Shown: positions 56,717 to 64,000 of the stretch, in pieces
Layout of the letters: each line of letters opens with the position of its first letter
How positions within the stretch are numbered: the first letter of the stretch is position 1
NCBI RefSeq assembly: GCF_029784155.1
Contig: NC_073692.1
Coordinates: 365,471,160-365,535,159 of the forward strand
Length of the DNA: 64,000 bases
Reading direction: 5' to 3'
Source: Uranotaenia lowii
Lineage: Eukaryota; Arthropoda; Insecta; Diptera; Culicidae
Translations under genes and position numbers: made by a program
The notes under the pieces: model-generated
The model's input: the letters and a program-made list of their open reading frames with translations, nothing else
What the model was told of the DNA's origin: nothing
Database searches by the model: none

Positions 56717-57783
56717 GACGTTTCGGCTTCTCAGTCAATTGAAATATTATTAAAACAGCACATTTACTCAATGTCCAACGTTTCGGCTATGATCTTGGTC
56801 ATCATCAGGGAAAATCTATAACTTATTATAATCGGATGGATAAACACAAAAATGATTCATCCGATAACAATAAATTATTGAATCGCCCTGATGATTAGAG
56901 TGTCCGTCCTGGGATTTCCCGGGTGGGAATTCCCGGGAATTTTAAAAATTGGGGAATTACCGATTCCCGGGAATCATAGTTTCGTTCCCGGGAATTCCCG
57001 ACATGAATGAAACTATTTCTTTGGAAAAGCCTGATAGCTTCCGAAATCATTCTTATTGATCTTTTTGAAAATGTTGTCATACAAAACTCATTGAGAATAT
57101 TCCGATCCCTGTGGCAGTAGACATTTTGCAGCCATTTGATAAATAGAAAAGTTTAAGCATATTATATCTATTTCCACACCGTTTTCATTGAACAAAAACC
57201 CACAACATTTCAAAAAATATAAGAAAAATCGCGCAGCTGGTAGAATGATTGTGTTTTCTCGAAAGTAACATTTATGCACTTGTTTCCCTCTGGCTTTGAA
57301 AGCCAGATGAATTTCAAAACTTTTTCATGAAAAATCGTATTTTTCATATGAAGAGCAAATATGTAAAATGTAAAAAAAAAAGAAAAAAAGTTGGAATAAT
57401 CGAACAAATAAAAAGATATTTTTTTTTTTTGAAGAATAAATTGATTTTCATGTGACTGAAATCGCCGAAAATCAATTTATTCATTACCCAACCAGCCGAT
57501 AGATTTTACTATGATATTTTTTTTTAATGAACCCCACGAAAGGTTCGATAATTTATGAATATTTGAATCGAAGTGCATATATTTTACATGTTTTCGAATA
57601 TTTACCGGGATCCCGAGAATTCCCGGGAAACAGGCCACCAGATTTCCCGATTCCCGGGAACAGGAAAATGGCCGGGAAATGGACACTCTACAGATGATGG
57701 CCAAGATCATGGCCGAAACTTTGGACATTGAGAAAATGTGCTGTTTTTAATAATATTTCAACTGACTGAGAAGCCGAAACGTC
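56717..57783. mobile_element. Palindromic element split by a nested insertion
   Basis: The left arm (56717-56810, from GACGTTTCGGCTTCTCAGTC to ATCATCAGGG) and the right arm (56886-56895 plus 57699-57783) are inverted copies of about 94 bp with few mismatches. The center (56811-56885) contains a further weaker inverted pair around CATCCGAT. The right arm becomes contiguous only after the element at 56896-57690 is taken out, which proves the order of events. Confidence 0.85.
56896..57690. mobile_element. TAGAGTGTCC element nested in the palindrome
   Basis: TAGAGTGTCC at 56896-56905 is inverted at 57681-57690. Flanks CTGATGAT (56888-56895) and CAGATGAT (57691-57698) form an 8-bp duplication with one mismatch, fitting a hAT-type element. 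Both subterminal regions are crowded with TTCCCGGGAA-type words (GAATTCCCGGGAATT and variants). A perfect 14-bp hairpin (AATAAATTGATTTT and its inverse, about 57436-57482) lies in the interior. No transposase is present in the 795 bp. Confidence 0.85.
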
Positions 57784-58666
57784 TCAAATGAAAAATAAAA
57801 ATTCTAATTTTTTTTAAAAATTCCTGTTCAACAGAAAACTATTTGTTCATAAGGTTGGCCCAAAACTGCATCATCTTTAGGAATTTGAAGGATCTACCTC
57901 TAAATGATAACTATGGGTGTTATACACATTCTTTTATAGGGCGGCGATGCAGAAAATTGTTGAAAAGAAGTTTCACTGCCTGAATTAAAAACATTAACTG
58001 TTTTTTAACTTCTGCAAACAAAAAAAATCCTCCAAAAATAATAAAACAAATTACATGTGTGTATTCTTTCATTTTTTTTTAGATTCAAACCAAGAATTTG
58101 TTGTGACAATTTGTGACTATAAGGAGTTAGCTCAAAATTGTTTGAGTTTTTCTGTGTATACAAGTTGCAATTTTACGTTTGTGCAAAAGATGGCTTTGAA
58201 TTGAGATAGAAATTTACTCAACCAATTGTAGTTATAAATCAACTCCACATATTAAACTTTTTTTTTATTGTTTTTATCGATTCATGGTTCCCCATAATGC
58301 ACCATGTCAAGGTTCCGACATTTAACGCATCTCCATAATAGCATGCTTGTCAAAAATTTATTAAAATAATAAAACATTTGTTATCTTGATTTTTTTTTCA
58401 GTTCCTCGATTGCTCAAACTCTAAATTATCCAAATTCAAGGCAAACCTTAGCAAAACGCTCAAATAACTTTGAAACATTTTTATATAGCCACATGTTTTC
58501 TTTTGCATTAATTCACTCTACAACAGTGCGCTTTTTATTAACTGGTTAATTATTAAAAATACTTCTTTTAAATTGAACCGCTTTTTATTTTACAAAATAA
58601 TTATTAATCCAACAGGTCCCGAAAAGTGTATTTTGTCAGCACTAGTCGTAACGAGGCTTCCCGAGT
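57784..58666. other. Gene-less stretch, no recognised feature
   Basis: AT-rich DNA between the palindromic element and the third retroposon. Nothing is assigned. Confidence 0.45.
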
Positions 58667-58684
58667 TGGATAAAAACGTCAAGT

Positions 58685-60337
58685 ATGTATGTATGTATGT
58701 AGATAATCCACCATGGGTGCACGGATTCACCGCAGTTTCGCCAACGTATGCGCTAAATTGCATTCTTTAGATTATAATTTCGGCCAATCTTCAATGCAAA
58801 TTACCACATACCCGACACCATGGCTTCGTGTGAACTGTCATGTAATGAATGTATTTCGTGTATGTGTATGTCTTATTTGTAGAACGAGCAAACATTTTCG
58901 CAACCGTATAAAATTCATAACATTCTCAGTGTTATGAATCTACGACAGGTATTCCGCATGCGTGTAGATACCTGCCCAGCTGGCAACTGGTTGAACGTTC
59001 TTATACAATATAATCAACAAATGAAGTAGTTATACAACAGAATAATCTTACCTTTATACCCAACTTACCTCAAGACACCCTAAGCTTACCTTTATCTGTA
59101 ACCGACCTTATTCAGTATAACCGACCTTATTCAGTAACTGTTGTCAATCATCAGCGCTTGCTTATTCGAACAAAAAAATTCTGATTAAGCTGATAACAAT
59201 CCGCTTATTTTTTTTCTATAATCATGCCGTTGATTCCTTTAATTCTTATTTTCTTCACTTTGTTTCAAAACTTCACCTTTTTTTCTTCCCAACACAGTCC
59301 CATCATTAAGCAAACAGCAAGGTATTTTTTTGAAGTCGCTCTATAACGCCCCCCTTTGATTTCTTTCAAGTGGTTAATTTTTAAAAGCACAACCGGTAAA
59401 TTATGATTTTTATCCCCATCAAACTTAAGTAGAAATGGAATACTTTTCTTCTTTTTCCTTTCAGATGTTGTTCATTTACCAAACACCATTTTTGTCCAAT
59501 TTATTCTACCCGCATAAGCATTAGAAATTCATAATTACATTGCCGAAAAAGTTTCAATCGCAGCAATCCGGAAACACACACCCACACACGCACACACTCT
59601 ATGCATTCAAACTGCACATTTTTTCCATATCTCACTGCTTCAAAACGTACTGCATCATAATCATTTCGTTTGTCAAAAAATGACATTCTTTCGAACAACT
59701 AACCACAGCGAGATTCAGAGCTTTTAATGCACTAGTTTTTTTTATCAGGGCAACCACTACTTTATTTTAACCTCTGTTTACCCGTAACGCTTTTTCTACA
59801 AATATAATTTTGCTTCTAAGATTTGTTAAACATGCGTAGCGTGTATGAGGGTCAGTCGCTTCTTCAAATATTCCTAATTGCCAAAGTTGGCTTAAATTTT
59901 CACAGCCAAAACGCTAACGCATACATATTTTTAGATTGCACAATTTTAGTCCACGAAAAATGGACATTTTAGCTATTTTGCATAACAAAGACAGAACATA
60001 GGCTCATCAGGGAGCTAATTAATTTCTTTCAACTCCACTTCCATTCACTACCTGACACTTCCACACCGAGTCACCATCTTTACAAGGCCAAACACCTTCG
60101 GTAAAGCACTGGCAATTTGCCTAAACAACATATTTTTGCGGGGAATGCCATTTTTCTTCCACCGATACCGATACTTTCACCGGCTATTGTACCACATTAC
60201 TATATTTTCATTTCACTCCCCAACAATTCGGCAATGTTTTAAAACTTTCGAGCCCCTTTTAGATACTTAACATGCAACCAAGCAAGCAGCGCGAACGAAA
60301 AGCGAACCGAACCGAATGGCGTCTCATGTGCAACTCC
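58685..60337 (-). mobile_element. Long retroposon, CATA tail, copy 3 of the shared-3'-module family
   Basis: A perfect 18-bp duplication (58667-58684 and 60338-60355, TGGATAAAAACGTCAAGT) bounds 1653 bp. On the minus strand the last roughly 380 bp (about 59065 to 58685) are the family 3' module with its CATACATACATAC tail, the CAGGTATCTACACG...GGAATACCTG stem-loop and an ATTCATAACA/TGTTATGAAT hairpin. The 5' head of about 1.2 kb (59070-60337) is unlike the heads of the other copies, has no long reading frame, and at its 5' end reads GGTTCGGTTCGC-type GC-rich sequence as in insect 5'UTRs. It may be a captured transcript. Confidence 0.85.
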
Positions 60338-60355
60338 TGGATAAAAACGTCAAGT

Positions 60356-61459
60356 GCTATAAAAATCGATTTTTGTGAAATGTTCTTTTCGACAATGAAT
60401 TCAATGCTGAAAAGTAGCACTTTTCAATAATGCTTCCAATGTCGAAATAATCACTTTACAACATTGAATATCACAAGAGTATTTATTTCTGTAACACTCA
60501 CATGAGAAAAATGTTCAAAATATTAGTGATGCTTTTATTATAGTTCGTAAAGGTCAAAGGTTTATCTCAGAAAAGTTTGTTTCCTTTACCCTCAGCTTTG
60601 GAAATTAATTGGAATTCAAATCCCAAGCATAATGCAATTTTGATTCACAACAGTGCCTATTTTTTTACTTTCATGATTTCATCAAAGATTATGACTGTCG
60701 AAAGAATGTTTCAGAGGATTGTTTCTTTAAGTGAGTTCATTTTTTATCAAATTGTACTAAAACAAATGATTTTCATTGATAATTGTTTAATATTGAAAAC
60801 CTATTTGGCGTGTACAAAAAAATTCAGACACTTTATAAAAAACACTCAATTTTTCCAAAACTAACAACAAACAATCAACATTTTGTACCTACTATGAATA
60901 AATCACAAAATACCAAAAGTATACACAAGAGTGCCCAAAATGACCAAACTTTTGAAAAAGTTATGCGTTGCAGACTAAAATTGATCCTAGGCCTATTTCA
61001 AGGTTCCATGCTAAATTTTAGACAAATGGTGAGACTAGAAAAGGCCACTCAACGAGCCTGAAGTTTGTATGGGATTTTGAGACATTTTGATCGGAAAAGA
61101 CATGAAAACCCAATTTTTCATTTATAACATTGGTCACATTTACACGGTTCTTCATGAAGCATAAGTTACGAAAAATATCTCATTTGAAAACCGCATTTAG
61201 ATTTGAGTTAGGATAAATAAAAAAAGTTATAAAACTTCAAAAATGGACTAACGTTTTTTTTATCACTTTTAATGAGGCGTCAAAATGTTTGATCGCTCGG
61301 ACACGAACACTCAATTTGAAATGCATGCCATTTTGTCAAATAATGACCGATTTCAACGGTTTTTAGTTCGTTTTATTGAAAAATCTTTGATTTTTCTTAA
61401 ATATTTGGTTGTGGATAGTATTCACATGTATGTTTGGGGAGTAGTTAAAGCGAAATTGT
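60356..61459. other. Gene-less stretch, no recognised feature
   Basis: AT-rich. A stretch near 60960-61100 has wording loosely like the repeat at 35030 (GGTTCCATGCTAAATTTTAG), but no firm match. Confidence 0.4.
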
Positions 61460-61570
61460 AGGGGAGAGTAAGATTACTTGCTTCATTTTCCCTGTTTTCA
61501 TCATATCTTTTAGCTTAGAGGTCACCAATTTTTTCCAAAGAAAAGTTCTCAGAAGTTCAGTTTCAGGATT
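61460..61570 (+). repeat. Left-end relic of the GGGGAGAG TIR family
   Basis: GTAGGGGAGAGTAAGATTAC followed by CTGTTTTCATCATATCTTTT parallels 39894-39947. No matching right end was found, so it is a truncated copy. Confidence 0.55.
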
Positions 61571-63370
61571 ATAAACAGCTATTGTTAAATGAAAAAAAAT
61601 ATCTTGAGGAAGTTTTTTGATAGTTTTCTAATAAAATGCCTAACCATAGGGCCTAAGAATCATGTTTTTCAGTACTTTTTCGGTTGTAGTTTTAACACAT
61701 TTCAGCCATTTTTCCGAATTTGGAAATTTTCCAGGACTGACTCATATCTACATTTCCACCATAAATAAAGTTCTTGTTAAAATCGTTTCACAAATAACTG
61801 AGATTTTTTTTATTTTTGAAGCATGCTCGGAAGCTGTAAAAATTCTTTCGAAACGGAATGAGTTTATCAAGTAAACATTTATAAAAATAAACACAATTAG
61901 ATAACACTGTTTATCAAGAAGCAATAAAATGATATTATTCTTCATTGTCAATTCAGAAAAGAAGCAACAGCTAAGAGAATCTAAAAAGGTTAAAAAACTT
62001 TAATTGGACCTATTTTTCTGAAAAAATAATTGGTTGGGAACATCTGAAACCCTTAGCTATGAATCAGTTTAAAAATGTTTTCAAATTTAGGGACAAAAAT
62101 CTTTATTTGTGAAATTTCCCATACGAATGTGGGGCAGTCTAGTGTTCACTCAATTTTATCACGCTTGAAAAAAAAAAACACTTTTTTAAATTGTTTATTC
62201 ACCGAGTCAACTGATATGCGAGTTATCATTTAAGTAATGATGGTGGTTTGTCAACTGTGTGATTTGTCCAAAAAATGTTTCTTCGAGAAATTAACGTGAC
62301 AATAGAAAATCAAAAAATATGGTCAAAATTGGATGTAGTCCGTTTGCTTAGAACTTATTTAAAGAAAAATAGTTTAAGAACCTAATGAAACCCATTTTGG
62401 AGTTCATGAACGTAGTGTTAGTGACAAACCAATCCAAAAAACACCGATTTGCACTAGAAAATTATGAACAAAAATAGACATCTCTTATGTATTTTTTTCC
62501 GGAAAATCAAATGAATGCTGTTTGAGCCATCAAACGCTTTGGAAAATCAAGTTATGGCTGATTTTACTCTTAATTTCCCTATAGTTTGCAATTAATTAAA
62601 AAAACGCATTCTCGACTTGAAAATTTTGAACCAAATGAGACTAATCTTGTGTAGTGTCGTTTGGTAGGTTAATAATTTTCCTAATAAGTATTTAAGTTAT
62701 AATTTTTAAATGTTTTCTTTTTTTACTCGACCAACTTAAATGAAAATTTAAAAAAACTTTACGTTAAATGTTCATCAATTTCGTGCTTCTTCATTTCGGT
62801 TACCATTGCTTAAAAGTTTTCTTCGTAGTATGTGACATGACAAAATCCAGGAAAATGTTGATTTAAATAGGCTTCAGAGAAAAACAATTCAGAAATATGT
62901 TGGTAGTCTCAATGTGAATTGGAGGAATAACAAAGATTGATTCTGAAAATTCTAACTTTTCACAATCGGAGAAAAAACATCTACTAGCAAATGAAGGAAA
63001 AAATTTCATTAAATTTCAATCAGAACCAGATTGAATTCCTCGAAAGTCAATAAAAAATTGCCCTGGAATTAGCTGGAACTTGCTGCGAGGATGTGTGGGT
63101 GGGCAGAATTTTCATCTTCCAGACTTTTTGGAAAAACTGTGGGCGCTTTGTCCAATCGATTCTTTCATCAAACGACGCTGCACTGCAGCATGGAATAAGT
63201 TTGAAATGTTAAACAAAATCTGGGAAACTTTTTCCGCCATCGCTGTGTGTTGATTTAGACATTGGCCAAAACTTTTTCAGTGAAATTTCTTCTTAGACTG
63301 AGATTTATTTACTTGCAAATGATTTTTTTTTTCAACACAAGAAAATAGGGACAACCAATTGTTTAAGAGG
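61571..63370. other. Gene-less stretch, intron-like
   Basis: AT-rich with scattered T-runs. It directly follows (on the minus strand) the donor of the signal-peptide exon, so if that exon is real this is intronic DNA of the same gene. Confidence 0.45.
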
Positions 63371-63382
63371 AAAAGAACTTAC

Positions 63383-63446
63383 CTTTTGAAACCCAGACAG
63401 TGGCAAAGAGGACAACCGCCAATACCATAAATTGATAATCCTTCAT
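63383..63446 (-). CDS. First coding exon of a secreted or membrane protein (signal peptide)
   Basis: On the minus strand an ATG at 63446-63444 opens 21 codons plus one base, MKDYQF-MVLAVVLFATVWVSK. A lysine-containing N-terminus and a 14-residue hydrophobic core (M, V, L, A, F, T, W) are a textbook signal peptide. The frame ends at AAAAG|GTAAGT (donor 63382-63377), a strong consensus, leaving a phase-1 intron. A signal-peptide exon followed by a phase-1 intron is common in extracellular and immunoglobulin-type proteins. The upstream 500 bp look like a 5'UTR with the start context CAGCAGAATG. No downstream exon was recognised in the window, so the protein cannot be named. Confidence 0.7.
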
Positions 63447-64000
63447 TCTGCTGATTTGATTGCTGATTGCTGCTTCTGCTACTTAATCACAATTTTCCAC
63501 AGAAAACGACTCCACCAACAAGCTTGTTAGTGATCGTCGTTAGATCTCTTCTCTTCCCTTATCTCAATCAGGACTTCACGCCACCGCTTATTTCCAAGAG
63601 CAGTCGGGAACCTTCATTATCACCTTCCGGACACAACAAGTGGTCTCTTCAACAACTTTTGCTGCTTCTGCTTTTGCTTCAATAAGACAACGAACGATGC
63701 AAGGAAGCTATCAATTTTTCCGGCACCCAATAATCGACACGTTCGCCTTTTGGGATTCTTAATTCTAGCTTTTTCACCTAATTATCGGCACTTTTTTGCT
63801 GCTCTCATTTTTGCTGGGAATCTTGGCCAACGGCCAAACCGAACTTCACAATTTTTCCCCTGCCAACTCCTTTATGGCACACTAACACCTAAACACACAC
63901 AAACAAATCGAAACCCTGGAACTCCGGATAGTCGTTGAACTATATTCTCAGGCCATATACGATTAAGTTTTGTCGTTTGGTTTTGAGAAAAGCTGACGGA
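63447..64000 (-). promoter_or_regulatory. Putative 5'UTR and promoter region of the signal-peptide gene
   Basis: The minus strand reads CAGCAG- and AGCAGAAGC-rich UTR-like sequence leading into the ATG. Several short upstream ATGs occur (for example near 63810). No TATA box was found. The start site cannot be fixed and could lie beyond the window. Confidence 0.4.

Overview
The window looks like gene-poor DNA from a large, repeat-rich insect genome. It is probably a dipteran and plausibly a mosquito. The grounds are the AT-rich background, metazoan-style splice sites, an ITmDD37E-type mariner (a group first described in mosquitoes), R1-clade and RTE-like non-LTR retrotransposons, hAT-type elements and tRNA-derived retroposons. 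No bacterial or viral gene organisation is visible. The species assignment is inference.

The only convincing host-gene piece is at the right end on the minus strand. A 5'UTR-like stretch leads into a 64-nt coding exon (63446 to 63383) that encodes a signal peptide and ends at a strong GTAAGT donor in phase 1. No later exon could be recognised, so much of the window may be the first intron of that secreted or membrane protein gene, or intergenic DNA. A much weaker candidate exon lies at 28980-29106 (+).

Nearly everything else is mobile DNA, and many insertions are datable because target-site duplications (TSDs) survive. From left to right: an R1-clade ORF2 end (1-1924) and a second, inverted R1 C-terminal relic (1950-2500); a TCTCAGG-type minisatellite (2654-3340); a 775-bp 9-bp tandem array (4450-5224); a TIR element (9213-10137); a CR1/Jockey RT relic (10927-11325); a tRNA-headed retroposon with a 24-bp TSD (11754-12221); an RTE-like element with an 877-codon open frame (13113-15758), inserted with a 13-bp TSD into a CR1/Jockey-like element (13053-17073); a foldback element (17210-17838); an internally deleted RTE relic (19845-20520); a long R1-clade element (about 20540-27222) split by a minus-strand RTE-like copy with a 14-bp TSD and by a GC-rich block; a mariner (29669-31109) whose transposase gene holds a 210-bp solo LTR; several TIR elements with GGGG termini; a 6.6-kb degenerate satellite (41680-48300) holding a retroposon, a hAT-type element and a TTA-target element; a polyadenylated LINE 3' end (51205-51873); a 256-bp spacer-less palindrome (52401-52656); a 2.2-kb hAT-type element (54246-56464); a palindromic element with a second 8-bp-TSD element inserted beside its axis (56717-57783); and a 1.65-kb retroposon (58685-60337).

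The most unusual signal is a family of three minus-strand retroposons (11754-12221, 42382-43026, 58685-60337). They share a roughly 380-bp 3' module ending in a CATA-type microsatellite tail. Each has a different 5' head (a tRNA-like head; about 0.25 kb carrying a GC hairpin; about 1.2 kb of unknown origin) and each lies between perfect TSDs of 24, 20 and 18 bp. This suggests a 3' module able to carry unrelated 5' sequences into the genome. Clade names are from motif recognition only; no database search was possible.
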